In this document: piece by piece, positions 25,599-34,565 of the stretch | How positions within the stretch are numbered: the first letter of the stretch is position 1 | Layout: every line of letters begins with the position of its first letter | Assembly: GCA_002753565.1 (NCBI GenBank) | Contig: PEAM01000021.1 | Location: 1 to 64,000 of the forward strand | DNA: 64,000 nucleotides | Source: Magnetococcales bacterium | GTDB taxonomy: Bacteria > Pseudomonadota > Magnetococcia > Magnetococcales > JADFYX01 | Direction of reading: 5' to 3' | Notes under the pieces: model-generated | Database searches by the model: none | Seen by the model: the letters and a program-made list of their open reading frames with translations, nothing else | What the model was told of the DNA's origin: nothing | Made by a program: the position numbers and the translations under genes

Positions 25599-25688
25599 GA
25601 AATCTCTATATCTTGGTTATACTGTCGTTGAGAGTGTCTGACAGCCAATTCTTTTAGCTGGGTTTCTTCTGCAAAGCACGGCCTCTTT

Positions 25689-26354
25689 CTAGGCGTGCCC
25701 TCCCTCTTCTTCCTGTTTTTTTCTGTTAGCCTCTTCCATCTCTTGTTGGAGTTGATCTTTTTCGAACCACCAATCTTCACCAACCATGATATCCAGGCAG
25801 TTCATGACGATGGGGATGTAGTGGTTGGGGTCTTCCAGATTATTGGCAGTGACCCACGCATTAAAAGCCTCCTCTCCGACAATACCCTGATTTTCGCAGA
25901 CTAAACTGAACATCTGTTGAGCCTGCCCCAGGGCGAGATCTCGGTCTTGATGGTCGGGGGTTCGATTCTTTGCCATGAGATGGCCAAGAGCCGCTATCGG
26001 TCCGGCTATCTCATGTTTGGATCCAAGGGTGTTGAAAAGATGAAAAAGAGCTAAGACAACTTCAGTGACAGGGGCGTCGCTTTTCAGGCAGACCCATACA
26101 CGCATGGCCAGGGCTTTGTAGACCTCTTTGTTGCGATGTTTTGTCGAGAGAATTTTAAGGAGTTTCAATACCTCCGGCCAGTTGCCATCTTTGGCAAAAC
26201 GAGAGATGGCCGCTCGATTGAGTTTCCACTCTTCTGCGGGATCTTTCCGGGTTGTCTCTTGTGATTGCTCTTGCTGAGCGCGCATTTCGTCGGCACTTTG
26301 CATGACGATATTAATGTTGGAGAGGGCATCTGGTTTTTTTTCAGTGTCACTCAT
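25689..26354 (-). CDS. Helical protein of unknown function
   Basis: 221 residues from ATG at 26354 (MSDTEKKPDA). The frame is open to 26549, but the extra 65 residues look non-genuine and no strong ribosome-binding site decides. Predicted all-helical, with a TPR/HEAT-like middle (WPEVLKLLKILSTKHRNKEV) and a charged C-terminal tail (EEANRKKQEEEGG). No signal peptide or membrane segment. Family not recognised. It lies downstream of rpoH with a terminator between them, so it is probably separately transcribed. Confidence 0.55.
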   Translation of the reverse strand: MSDTEKKPDALSNINIVMQSADEMRAQQEQSQETTRKDPAEEWKLNRAAISRFAKDGNWPEVLKLLKILSTKHRNKEVYKALAMRVWVCLKSDAPVTEVVLALFHLFNTLGSKHEIAGPIAALGHLMAKNRTPDHQDRDLALGQAQQMFSLVCENQGIVGEEAFNAWVTANNLEDPNHYIPIVMNCLDIMVGEDWWFEKDQLQQEMEEANRKKQEEEGGHA

Positions 26355-26572
26355 TGGAGGTGAGCTCCATTCTTGGCCGTTATTGATTAACTGAGATTCG
26401 GGTCTCAGCACCATGTTGGCACCATTCGGTGCTGATGACTGAAAAACAAATTTGATGATAAAGGGTCTGGATGTAAAGGTCTGTCCTTCAAAAAATACCC
26501 TGATATTTTTTGCCCCGAACCCTGCAGGGCCATCCAGAAAAATACCCAATAAAAGAGTTGGTTGTCAGGGAT

Positions 26573-26608
26573 AAAAAAGCGGCCCCGGGGTTGGTTCCGG
26601 GGCCGCTT
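26573..26608 (-). terminator. Terminator of rpoH
   Basis: On the minus strand AAGCGGCCCCGG and CCGGGGCCGCTT form a very strong 12-bp stem followed by CTTTTTTATCC. It begins 25 bases after the rpoH stop codon. Confidence 0.9.
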
Positions 26609-26632
26609 GATAGAGCCGTTGTTCTGTTTGTA

Positions 26633-27487
26633 TCAGAAGGCAAGAGCCAATCCGTTCCCCAGGGTCTTGCGCATTTTTTCCAGGGCTTTTTTCTCTAACT
26701 GCCTAACCCGCTCACGAGAGATTTCCAGCTGTTCACCAATATCCTCCAGGGTGAGGGGAGGGTCGGTCAGCAGGCGCCAGGTGATAATGGACTTTTCCCG
26801 TTCGTTCAGGCTAGCCAAGGCTTTGGAGACACTCTCTCGTTTGAGTCGTTCCTGTTCGGACTCCAGCATGAGGGTCTCTTGATTGGCGCGACCGTCGGGG
26901 AGAAGGTCTTGGATTTCATTGCCCTCATCGATGGCGGGTCGGTTGAGGGAGTCATCCCGGCCAGACATTCGACCATCCATCTCCAGTACATCACGGGTGG
27001 TGACACCGAGGAGGTCGCCAATCTTTTCGGCCTCCAGGTTGTCGAGTCGGTCAATACTTTTTTTGCTCTGACGAAGTTTGAAAAACAGCTTGCGTTGCGA
27101 GGTTGTGGTGCCAATTTTAACCAAGCTCCAGGAGCGGAGGACAAACTCTTGAATGGCGGAGCGAATCCACCACATGGCATAGGTAGAGAGGCGGAATCCT
27201 TTGTGTGGGTCGAACTTTTTAACCGCCTGCATAAGACCAATGGAGCCTTCTTGAATCAGGTCCATCACACGCATACCGTAGTTTTGGTACTCTTTGGCAA
27301 TTTTGACCACATAGCGAAGGTAGGAGGAGACCAACTGATGGGCGGCGTCCAGATCGTGCTGCTCACGATAGCGAACGGCCAGATCGAACTCCTCTTCTGA
27401 AGTTAAAATAGGTGAAGCGTAGATTTTTTCCAGATATTGAGAGAGTTCACTGCTTTCGGCAGCGGATACTAAAGCGTTGGTTCTCAT
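26633..27487 (-). CDS. rpoH: Heat-shock sigma factor sigma-32
   Basis: Alternative sigma factor that directs RNA polymerase to heat-shock promoters. 284 residues with region 2 (NYGMRVMDLIQEGSIGLMQA, then FRLSTYAMWWIRSAIQEFV), the RpoH-box region QRKLFFKLRQ near residue 135 that separates it from RpoD, and region 4 with LEDIGEQLEISRERVRQLE. AAGGAG lies upstream of the start. It is divergent from plsC. No thermosensor structure in the leader was analysed. Confidence 0.95.
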   Translation of the reverse strand: MRTNALVSAAESSELSQYLEKIYASPILTSEEEFDLAVRYREQHDLDAAHQLVSSYLRYVVKIAKEYQNYGMRVMDLIQEGSIGLMQAVKKFDPHKGFRLSTYAMWWIRSAIQEFVLRSWSLVKIGTTTSQRKLFFKLRQSKKSIDRLDNLEAEKIGDLLGVTTRDVLEMDGRMSGRDDSLNRPAIDEGNEIQDLLPDGRANQETLMLESEQERLKRESVSKALASLNEREKSIITWRLLTDPPLTLEDIGEQLEISRERVRQLEKKALEKMRKTLGNGLALAF

Positions 27488-27625
27488 GGTTTTGCCGTAC
27501 TCCTTGCGTTTATCAGCCTTGAAAGCTTTCTCTGCAGCCTCGGGCTTGATATCCTGCTTTCGAGATTTTTGTGACCTGTTGGTTAGAGGAGAACACTTTG
27601 GAAAAGTTCCTATCAGTAAGTTTAT

Positions 27626-28393
27626 ATGGGGGTCCCAGTGGATAAAATCAAGGTTTTTTTGCGATCGAGCCTGTTTTTTCTTCTTTTTACAATGGGTATT
27701 ATCGGTTTTGCCACCTATATACTTCTACTGGTTCCGGTGACCAATCTATCCCAGAGGCGGCGGGTTGTGCCGAGCTGGGGGAAATATAATCGGGCGATAT
27801 TGGCGGCGACCTGTGGATTGACGGTTCGGGTTTGGGGGCGGGAAAATCTCCCGCCTCCCCCTTATGTCATCCTCTGTAAGCACCAGTCGGCCTGGGAGAC
27901 GGTGACTTTGCAGGCGCTGTTTCCGGAGTGCGTGTTGGTTCTTAAAAAGAGTTTGCTGAAAATACCCTTTTTTGGTTGGGGGTTGATGGCTACCGGGCAG
28001 ATTGCCATTGATCGATCCCAGGGGGTGAAGGCGTTGCGTTTGATGGCGGTCAAATGCCAGGAGGTGTTTGATGTGGGCCGAACGGTGTTGATTTTTCCTG
28101 AAGGGACACGGGTAGAGCCGGGGGAGGTAGGAAAATATAATCCGGGCGGGGTTGGTATGGCCCTTACGGCTGGGGTACCCATTGTGCCGGTAGCTCATAA
28201 TGCCGGCTCTTTCTGGCGACCGCGGGCCTTTTTGAAGCAGCCGGGGGAGATTCAACTACGCATCGGTGCAGCCATTCCAACGGCGGGGCTGGGTAAGGGG
28301 GACAGGAAAGCGCTGACCCGTCAGGTTCAGGATGCTGTTGAGGGGATGATGGCAGAGATTAACGACAGTTGGAAAGATGGGCAAACTCCGTAA
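27626..28393 (+). CDS. plsC: 1-acyl-sn-glycerol-3-phosphate acyltransferase
   Basis: PlsC acylates lysophosphatidate to phosphatidate at the inner membrane. 255 residues with an N-terminal membrane helix (about residues 14-36), the catalytic H-x4-acid motif as KHQSAWE (Glu replaces the usual Asp, as in many proteobacterial members), and the substrate motif FPEGTR near residue 160. The ribosome-binding site before ATG 27626 is weak. The 3' end overlaps the convergent ksgA gene by 35 bases. Confidence 0.9.
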   Translation: MGVPVDKIKVFLRSSLFFLLFTMGIIGFATYILLLVPVTNLSQRRRVVPSWGKYNRAILAATCGLTVRVWGRENLPPPPYVILCKHQSAWETVTLQALFPECVLVLKKSLLKIPFFGWGLMATGQIAIDRSQGVKALRLMAVKCQEVFDVGRTVLIFPEGTRVEPGEVGKYNPGGVGMALTAGVPIVPVAHNAGSFWRPRAFLKQPGEIQLRIGAAIPTAGLGKGDRKALTRQVQDAVEGMMAEINDSWKDGQTP

Positions 28394-29186
28394 CCGAGAG
28401 GGTCTCTCCCCGACGTTTTGGGTCGATTTCGGCCCGCTCCAGCCACTCTTTTGGTGAGGAAGAGAGCTGTTTGAGGGCGTTATTCAATGTTTTGCGCCGT
28501 TGACCAAAGGCGGCCCGAACCACCTGGGTAAAAAAGTGTGGGTCTGACAGTTGGGCGGCGGGCTGTTGGCGGAAGGTGAGTTGAATGACCAGGGAGTCTA
28601 CCTTGGGTTTGGGAAAAAAGGATTGGGGCGGGACCTCGATTACCTCTTTAACCGTTGCCCACATGGCGCACTGAACCGAAAGGGTGCCGTAAGCTTTGCT
28701 GCCGGGTTGGGCGGCTATCCTTTGAGCGACCTCTTTTTGAAACATCAGGGTCATGTCGATGATGGCCTGACGATGGTCGAGCAGATGAAAAAGCAGCGGT
28801 GTGCTGATGTTGTAGGGGAGGTTGGCAACAATACGCAGGGGGCCTCCTAGCTCTTGGGCCATGTGGCTGTAGTCAAATTTCAGGGCATCACATCGCTGGA
28901 TAATCAACTCGCCAACCCCTTGGCATCGCTTTTCCAGGATCGGAATCATCCGCTCATCTTGTTCGATAGCCCAGAGCTTTTTGGTCTGCTCCAGGAGTAA
29001 CGCCGTCAAACTGCCCAATCCCGGCCCGATCTCCAGTACGCGATCCTTTGGCCCCACCTGAGCGGCGTGGACGATGGCCTGAGTGATGGCTGTATCGACC
29101 AGAAAATTTTGTCCCAGCCCTTTTTTAGGGTGTAAACCGAGAGATTTAACCAGATGGGGGATGGAGAGGGGTGGCGTGTTGGTCAT
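28359..29186 (-). CDS. rsmA: 16S rRNA dimethyladenosine transferase
   Basis: RsmA (KsgA) dimethylates the two adjacent adenines near the 3' end of 16S rRNA. Motifs are KKGLGQNFLVD, SAM-binding LEIGPGLGSLT and catalytic NLPYN, all in order, with a normal length of about 275 residues. I start at ATG 29186; a TTG at 29198 would add four residues. The C-terminal 12 codons overlap the end of plsC on the opposite strand. Confidence 0.95.
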   Translation of the reverse strand: MTNTPPLSIPHLVKSLGLHPKKGLGQNFLVDTAITQAIVHAAQVGPKDRVLEIGPGLGSLTALLLEQTKKLWAIEQDERMIPILEKRCQGVGELIIQRCDALKFDYSHMAQELGGPLRIVANLPYNISTPLLFHLLDHRQAIIDMTLMFQKEVAQRIAAQPGSKAYGTLSVQCAMWATVKEVIEVPPQSFFPKPKVDSLVIQLTFRQQPAAQLSDPHFFTQVVRAAFGQRRKTLNNALKQLSSSPKEWLERAEIDPKRRGETLSVTEFAHLSNCR

Positions 29187-29272
29187 AAGGGATACCAAAA
29201 GGGGTTAGGGTTGGGCATTAAGGGGCAAGCCGGGGGAAACTATACAGAGAACAGGTCGGCATGGCTATGTTG

Positions 29273-30724
29273 TCAAATAAAGGGGGGTGGCTCACCTCGG
29301 CCACTGGCTCTAAACTCTTTTTTGATCAGGGAGGCCGCCTTTTGTTGATCAACCTGCATTACTTCCATCATGCCTTGATAGACCAGCTCAAAGAGCCGCA
29401 TCAGGGCAATTTTATGGGTTCGTCCGGTGGTGGCGAAGAGCCAGTCGCTTAAGTGTAGAAAATCTTCAAAGGGGGAGGGGCGTTGGATCAGGTGGTGGCG
29501 AAAGGCAGAAAAGCGCCCCGAGTTACCAATCAGATCCCAATAGCGTGCCAAGCGTCGCAGCCGTTGCAGGGTGGGAAAATCCAGGGTATCACTGCTGAGA
29601 AGGTCGTAGGGAGGGTCTGGATTGAAGAGCAGATTAAACGGTGCGGCATGGTCAACGATGGGGGTGCCTCGCAACCGTTTGAGAATGCCAACCTGGATAT
29701 CCTGAGGGTTGATTTTAACAAGGCGGTCAAAACTTGCTTGAATGCTCTCCAGACTCTCACCAGGAAGCCCCAGAATGAGATCGGCATGGATATGGGCGTG
29801 GCTCTGTTGAACCAGCCATTTGAGGTTCTCTTCCGACTTTTCGTTCTCCTGTTTTCGACCAATGCGGGAGAGGACGGTCTGGTTGAAGGTTTGAATACCC
29901 ACCTCCAACTGTAGCCCTCCTTGGGGAAATTGGGCGATCCGCTGACGGATTGCCTCGGGTAGTCGGTCGGGGACAACCTCAAAATGGAGGAAAATATCCC
30001 GCTCGGGTCGGTGGAGAAAAAAGTCCAGAATGGTGGTGGCGCTCTCTATCTTAAGATTAAAAGTGCGGTCCATAAACTTAAACTGCCGCACCCCCCGGTC
30101 GAGAAGGTGGGCCATCTCCTCCAGGAAGGGGGCCAGAGGAAACGAGCGGACCTGGTCATCGAGAGCCGACAGGCAGAAGGCGCAGCGATATGGACAGCCT
30201 CGAGAGGCCTCCACATAGATTACACGATGGGCGATATCCTCGGCTGTATACTCCCGATAGGGCAGGGTGAGTTGGTTTAGGTCGGGAAGAGGGGCTTGGA
30301 TCTGCCGGTTGGGTGGCGGGGTGCCTGCCAGCAGTTGGCGACAGAGCGTCAAGAACGCCACCTCTCCCTCACCAGCGACAACATAATCTGCCAGCGTAAT
30401 AATGGGCTGTTGCTCCTGTTCATGGCTCACCTCCGGCCCGCCCAGAACCACAACAAGCGAAGGGTTGATACGCTTGAGCAGCCGGATTAACTGGCTGGAG
30501 GGTGAAATATTCCAGATGGAGAGGCTGATTCCAACTATCTGCGGCTTTTGGGCCAGAATTATTTCGGCAATATCCAGCGGGCGTTGGCTGATATCAAACT
30601 CGATAATCCGGCTTCTTGGCTGCAGCTCCTGGAGGTTGGCTCGGAGATAACGCAGGCCGATGGCGGCATGTCGATAGCGGGCGTTCAGGGTGGTTAGGAG
30701 AATATCCGTTGTCTGGTGGGTCAT
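29273..30724 (-). CDS. B12-binding radical SAM protein (DUF4080 type)
   Basis: 483 residues. The N-terminal 130 residues form a cobalamin-binding-like Rossmann domain (VVVLGGPEVSHE, then ADYVVAGEGE). The radical SAM domain carries the 4Fe-4S motif SRGCPYRCAFC (C-x3-C-x2-C) near residue 180, followed by the TIM-barrel motifs. The C-terminal 100 residues match what is usually annotated DUF4080. The substrate is unknown. The upstream neighbour rsmA lies 75 bases away in the same direction and could be co-transcribed after it. The start ATG 30724 gives normal length. Confidence 0.85.
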   Translation of the reverse strand: MTHQTTDILLTTLNARYRHAAIGLRYLRANLQELQPRSRIIEFDISQRPLDIAEIILAQKPQIVGISLSIWNISPSSQLIRLLKRINPSLVVVLGGPEVSHEQEQQPIITLADYVVAGEGEVAFLTLCRQLLAGTPPPNRQIQAPLPDLNQLTLPYREYTAEDIAHRVIYVEASRGCPYRCAFCLSALDDQVRSFPLAPFLEEMAHLLDRGVRQFKFMDRTFNLKIESATTILDFFLHRPERDIFLHFEVVPDRLPEAIRQRIAQFPQGGLQLEVGIQTFNQTVLSRIGRKQENEKSEENLKWLVQQSHAHIHADLILGLPGESLESIQASFDRLVKINPQDIQVGILKRLRGTPIVDHAAPFNLLFNPDPPYDLLSSDTLDFPTLQRLRRLARYWDLIGNSGRFSAFRHHLIQRPSPFEDFLHLSDWLFATTGRTHKIALMRLFELVYQGMMEVMQVDQQKAASLIKKEFRASGRGEPPPFI

Positions 30725-30897
30725 AGGCTGTCTGCTTTTTTATCTCTGGTACAAGAGGTTTTAACGCCCTAAAATGGGGGCATTATCATCCTGAAGTGAT
30801 GGTTTGGGAGGTGTGGTGGATCAACCTTCCCCAACCTCTTGATTAACCTATTTTAACCAAAAACAGTCCAATTACAATGCCTGGAGGAGGTATCGAG

Positions 30898-32364
30898 ATG
30901 GGGGAGAGGGTGTCATTGGGAGAGTCTGTTGCTCTGAGTTTGGCCATGAGCAGACAGTTTGCCACCCTTTCTGGTGATGGCAACCCCCTCCATCTGGACC
31001 CGGAGCAGGCCCGCCGCCTCCCTTTTGGTTCATCGGTGGTCCATGGTCTGCATCTGGTTATGCTGGCCTTGAACAGCCTTTATGCTTGCCTGGGTCAGGT
31101 TGGACCTCTGGTTAAGCTGAGTGTACGTTTTAGTCAGCCGGTTCGCCACACTGACCCTTTTACCTTCCGGGTAGAGCTATCCCAACAGGGGCTGTTTACC
31201 ATTGATGTGCTGGTGGAGGAGAAGCGGGTGGCTACCCTTCGTGGTGTCTTGTCGGCCTCGGTATCGGCTGAAGAGATAGGGCCAGGGCTTGTGGCGACGG
31301 TGCCGGCAGAGGAGCCGAGCCACCCTCTGGGGTGGGATGATCTGTCCGGACTTTCCGGTTGCACCCCTTTGTATTGGGAGCCGGCTCTGGCTGCGGAACT
31401 TTTCCCCCTGGTTGCTCGCCACCTTCCGGCTGAACAGGGGGCTTTTTTGCTCTCCCTTACCCGCATTGTTGGCTGCTACTGTCCGGGGCTTCATTCGGTG
31501 TTTAGCGGTTTTGATGTTGAGTTTGCCCAGAAAGGGATGTCGTTGGCAGCCGGGGTCTCTTATCGGGTTCAGCGCTGTGAAGCCCGGTTTAATTGGGTGC
31601 AGATTGGTGTGGAGAGTCCGGTTGCCTGTGGTACTCTCAACACCTTTTTCCGCTCACCAGCGGTGGAGCAAGCCTCTTGTGTTCAGGTAAAAGCGTTGGT
31701 TGCACCCAACCTGTATGGTAACCGTCGGGTGGTGGTGGTGGGAGGGGGGCGTGGTTTGGGAGAGGTGGTTGCCAAAATTGTCTCAGCCGGAGGAGGGGAG
31801 GTTACCCTCACCTACCACCAGGGTCTTGCGGATGCCCTTCGGGTGGTGGATGAAATTACCCAAGAAGGGGGGCGGGCCAGGGCTGTTGGGCTGGATGTGC
31901 TCTCTAAGGATGAAGAGATTTTGCGCCCTCTCCGGGCGGGGGAGCCGTTTGAGGCACTCTTCTATTTTGCCACACCCCGGATTGACCTGAATGCCTGGAG
32001 CCCATGGCGTCGGGATCTGTTCAACCACTACTGTCGCTACTATCTGGATGGTTTTCTCAGGCTGGCTCAGCCCCTTGTCGAGCAATCGGCTCAGCAGAAG
32101 AAGAGGTTGGTTCTGGTGCAGCCCAGCACCATTTTTGTTCAGCAACCAGAGCGGGGTGCGGCAGAGTATGCCGCTGCCAAGGCCGCGCTGGAGACCATGG
32201 CTGCCCATCTGCAGGCAAGCCATACCCATCTTGAGCTTTTAACCCCGCGCCTCGATCGTCTTCGTACCGACCAGACCGCTTCCCTGGATGAGAGCCGATG
32301 CGCGACTGCCCTGCCGGTGATGATCGATCTGGTCAACCGGGCCTTGCTTGGCCGGACGTGCTGA
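30898..32364 (+). CDS. Double hotdog (MaoC-like) and SDR fusion protein
   Basis: 488 residues from ATG 30898, seven bases after GGAGGAGG. Residues 1-125 are a MaoC-like hydratase domain with the Asp/His dyad region GDGNPLHLDPEQA and PFGSSVVHG. Residues 140-270 look like a second hotdog half lacking that dyad (DVEFAQKGMSLAAGVSYRV). Residues 285-485 are a short-chain dehydrogenase with GGGRGLGE cofactor loop and catalytic YAAAK. Together these could hydrate an enoyl-thioester and oxidise or reduce the 3-hydroxy product. The order is the reverse of eukaryotic MFE-2. The start site and position before livK do not reveal the pathway. Confidence 0.8.
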   Translation: MGERVSLGESVALSLAMSRQFATLSGDGNPLHLDPEQARRLPFGSSVVHGLHLVMLALNSLYACLGQVGPLVKLSVRFSQPVRHTDPFTFRVELSQQGLFTIDVLVEEKRVATLRGVLSASVSAEEIGPGLVATVPAEEPSHPLGWDDLSGLSGCTPLYWEPALAAELFPLVARHLPAEQGAFLLSLTRIVGCYCPGLHSVFSGFDVEFAQKGMSLAAGVSYRVQRCEARFNWVQIGVESPVACGTLNTFFRSPAVEQASCVQVKALVAPNLYGNRRVVVVGGGRGLGEVVAKIVSAGGGEVTLTYHQGLADALRVVDEITQEGGRARAVGLDVLSKDEEILRPLRAGEPFEALFYFATPRIDLNAWSPWRRDLFNHYCRYYLDGFLRLAQPLVEQSAQQKKRLVLVQPSTIFVQQPERGAAEYAAAKAALETMAAHLQASHTHLELLTPRLDRLRTDQTASLDESRCATALPVMIDLVNRALLGRTC

Positions 32365-32477
32365 CAACGGCCATTTTCAGGTTGGGAGCGTGCGACCAGC
32401 TTTTCTGAGACATTGTGAGAATTATCCTTTATAATGGCTCGGTTCAACTCAACATTCAGTGTAAATAGAGGTGTGTT

Positions 32478-33626
32478 ATGGTCCATTTTTTTCGTTCATC
32501 TGTGCAAAAAGCTCTCTTTTCTGTGGCGATAGTCGCTCTGTTGGCTTTGAGTGGGGTCTCTCCTCTCTTGGCGGGAGAGGTGGTCAAAATTGGTGTGGCT
32601 GGTCCTTTTAGTGGTGCTGTGGCGGCCTTTGGTGATCAATTTTGGCGAGGGGCGGAGCAGGCTGCCATGGACCTTAATGCCAAAGGGGGCATTGACGGTA
32701 AAAAAGTGGTTTTGGTTCGTGGCGATGATGCCTGTGAGCCCAAACAGGCTCTGCAGGTTGCCAACCGTCTGGTAGATTTTGAAGAGGTAAACGCCATCAT
32801 GGGCCACTTCTGCTCTGCTACTACCATTACCGCCTCCGAGATCTATGCCGATGCCGGACTGTTAATGATGACCCCCGCCTCAACCAACCCCATGGTGACC
32901 GAGCGAGGGCTGCCGACTATTTTTCGTAACACCGGGCGTGACGATCAGCAGGGGGTGGTGGCCGCCAATTTTGTGGTCGAAAAACTGGGGGCAAAACAGA
33001 TTGCCGTCATCCATGACAAAAGCACCTACGGACAAGGGATTGCCGATGCTTTCAAAGCCCATCTCCATACCCTTGGCCTGACAGAAATCCTCTACGATGG
33101 CCTGACCCGTGGCGAGAAAGATTTTAATGCCCTGGTGACCAAGATTAAAGGCCATCGGGCTGATGCGGTCTATTTTGGCGGCATCCACAGTGAAGCCGGT
33201 CCTCTGGCCCGCCAGTTGAAAGAGCAGGGGGTCTCGGCACCGCTGATCTCCGGCGACGGTATTGTCTCCGATGAGTTTGTCATGTCTGCCGGGGGTCCCA
33301 GCTATGCCCAGGGGGTCTATATGACCTTTGGCGCGGATCCGAGAAAAATTCCTGCCGGAAAAGAGGTGATTGCCCGCTATCGGGCCAAGGGTATCGAACC
33401 CGAAGGGTACACCCTCTACTCCTATGCCACCATTCAGGCCATCGCCGCCGCCATGGAGGGGGCCGGTACCACCACCGACGGTGAAAAAATGGCCGAGTGG
33501 CTGCATACCCATCCCGTCCAGACCATTATGGGGGCCAAAACCTGGGATGCCAAGGGCGATCTCTCTGTCTCCGATTATGTGATCTACCAGTGGGACGATC
33601 AAGGCAGCTATCAGGAAGTCGAATAG
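32478..33626 (+). CDS. livK: Branched-chain amino-acid-type ABC transporter, binding protein
   Basis: 382 residues with a signal peptide (hydrophobic core residues 10-30, cleavage likely after SPLLAG or LAG near residue 33). The mature protein is a type I periplasmic binding fold: VKIGVAGPFSGAVAAFGDQF at its start and the hinge and ligand segments MGHFCSATTITASEIY and MTPASTNP. The Ala-Ser-Thr ligand pocket fits Leu/Ile/Val binders, but the exact substrate is not proven. AGAGGTG precedes the start. A TATAAT at 32430-32435 may belong to its promoter. The four transporter genes follow directly. Confidence 0.9.
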   Translation: MVHFFRSSVQKALFSVAIVALLALSGVSPLLAGEVVKIGVAGPFSGAVAAFGDQFWRGAEQAAMDLNAKGGIDGKKVVLVRGDDACEPKQALQVANRLVDFEEVNAIMGHFCSATTITASEIYADAGLLMMTPASTNPMVTERGLPTIFRNTGRDDQQGVVAANFVVEKLGAKQIAVIHDKSTYGQGIADAFKAHLHTLGLTEILYDGLTRGEKDFNALVTKIKGHRADAVYFGGIHSEAGPLARQLKEQGVSAPLISGDGIVSDEFVMSAGGPSYAQGVYMTFGADPRKIPAGKEVIARYRAKGIEPEGYTLYSYATIQAIAAAMEGAGTTTDGEKMAEWLHTHPVQTIMGAKTWDAKGDLSVSDYVIYQWDDQGSYQEVE

Positions 33627-33641
33627 TCGGCTGGGCTTTTC

Positions 33642-34565
33642 ATGGATCTCATTATTTTTGTTCAGCAGTTGATCAACGGCCTGGTTCTGGGTTCCATCTA
33701 TGGCCTGATCGCAGTGGGTTACACCATGGTGTATGGCATCATCGGCATGATCAACTTTGCCCATGGTGAAATCTATATGATCTCCGCCTACCTGACGGCT
33801 GTTTTTCTGGCCCTGTTGGCTACTCTGGGCATTCAGTCGGTGCCGTTGGTTCTGCTGCTTGTTCTGCTGTTGACCACGCTTTTTACCGCCCTGTACGGCT
33901 GGAGCATCGAACGGGTCGCCTATCGACCCCTGCGTAGCTCCACCCGGTTGGCCCCCTTAATCTCCGCTATTGGCATGACCCTGGTGCTGCAGAACTATGT
34001 CCGCCTAGGGCAGGGAGCCAAAAGCCAGGGGGTTCCCCCTTTGATCGAGGGGCATTTTCGTCTCTTTCTCACCGGGTCGGATCAATTTGTTCAGATCACC
34101 TACATTCAGTGCCTGATTATTGTCGCCGCTCTTCTAGGTATGAGTCTGCTTACTTACCTGATGCAAAAGACCACCTTGGGTCGATCCTGTCGGGCCACAC
34201 AACAGGATCGGATCATGGCGGGGCTGTTGGGGGTCAATACCGATAGGATTATTTCGACGGTTTTTGTTCTGGGGTCGGCCATGGCGGCCATTGCCGGGGT
34301 TTTGGTCTCTTTAAACTACGGCTCTTTCGATTTTCATATCGGCTTTGTCACCGGCATCAAGGCTTTTACCGCAGCGGTGTTGGGCGGAATCGGCTCCCTG
34401 CCGGGTGCCATGTTGGGGGGGCTGATTTTGGGGCTTTCGGAATCCTTTTTTTCAGGCTTTGTCAACACCGACTACAAAGATGTGTTTGCCTTCAGCATTC
34501 TGGTGCTGGTGCTGATCTTTAAACCCAGCGGCCTGCTGGGTGTGCCAGAGGTGGAGAAGGTGTGA
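33642..34565 (+). CDS. livH: Branched-chain amino-acid ABC transporter permease LivH
   Basis: 307 residues with eight or so membrane segments, beginning with LINGLVLGSIYGLIAVGYTM and including GIKAFTAAVLGGIGSLPGA, the conserved coupling loop of LivH permeases. It starts 16 bases after livK and overlaps livM by four bases. It forms the inner-membrane channel together with LivM. Confidence 0.93.
   Translation: MDLIIFVQQLINGLVLGSIYGLIAVGYTMVYGIIGMINFAHGEIYMISAYLTAVFLALLATLGIQSVPLVLLLVLLLTTLFTALYGWSIERVAYRPLRSSTRLAPLISAIGMTLVLQNYVRLGQGAKSQGVPPLIEGHFRLFLTGSDQFVQITYIQCLIIVAALLGMSLLTYLMQKTTLGRSCRATQQDRIMAGLLGVNTDRIISTVFVLGSAMAAIAGVLVSLNYGSFDFHIGFVTGIKAFTAAVLGGIGSLPGAMLGGLILGLSESFFSGFVNTDYKDVFAFSILVLVLIFKPSGLLGVPEVEKV

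Noticed and set aside
27598-27645. A 15-codon leader peptide overlapping the plsC start (TTG after AGAGGAG)
   Set aside because: The good ribosome-binding site is suggestive, but the peptide has no regulatory codon pattern and no attenuator hairpin follows.
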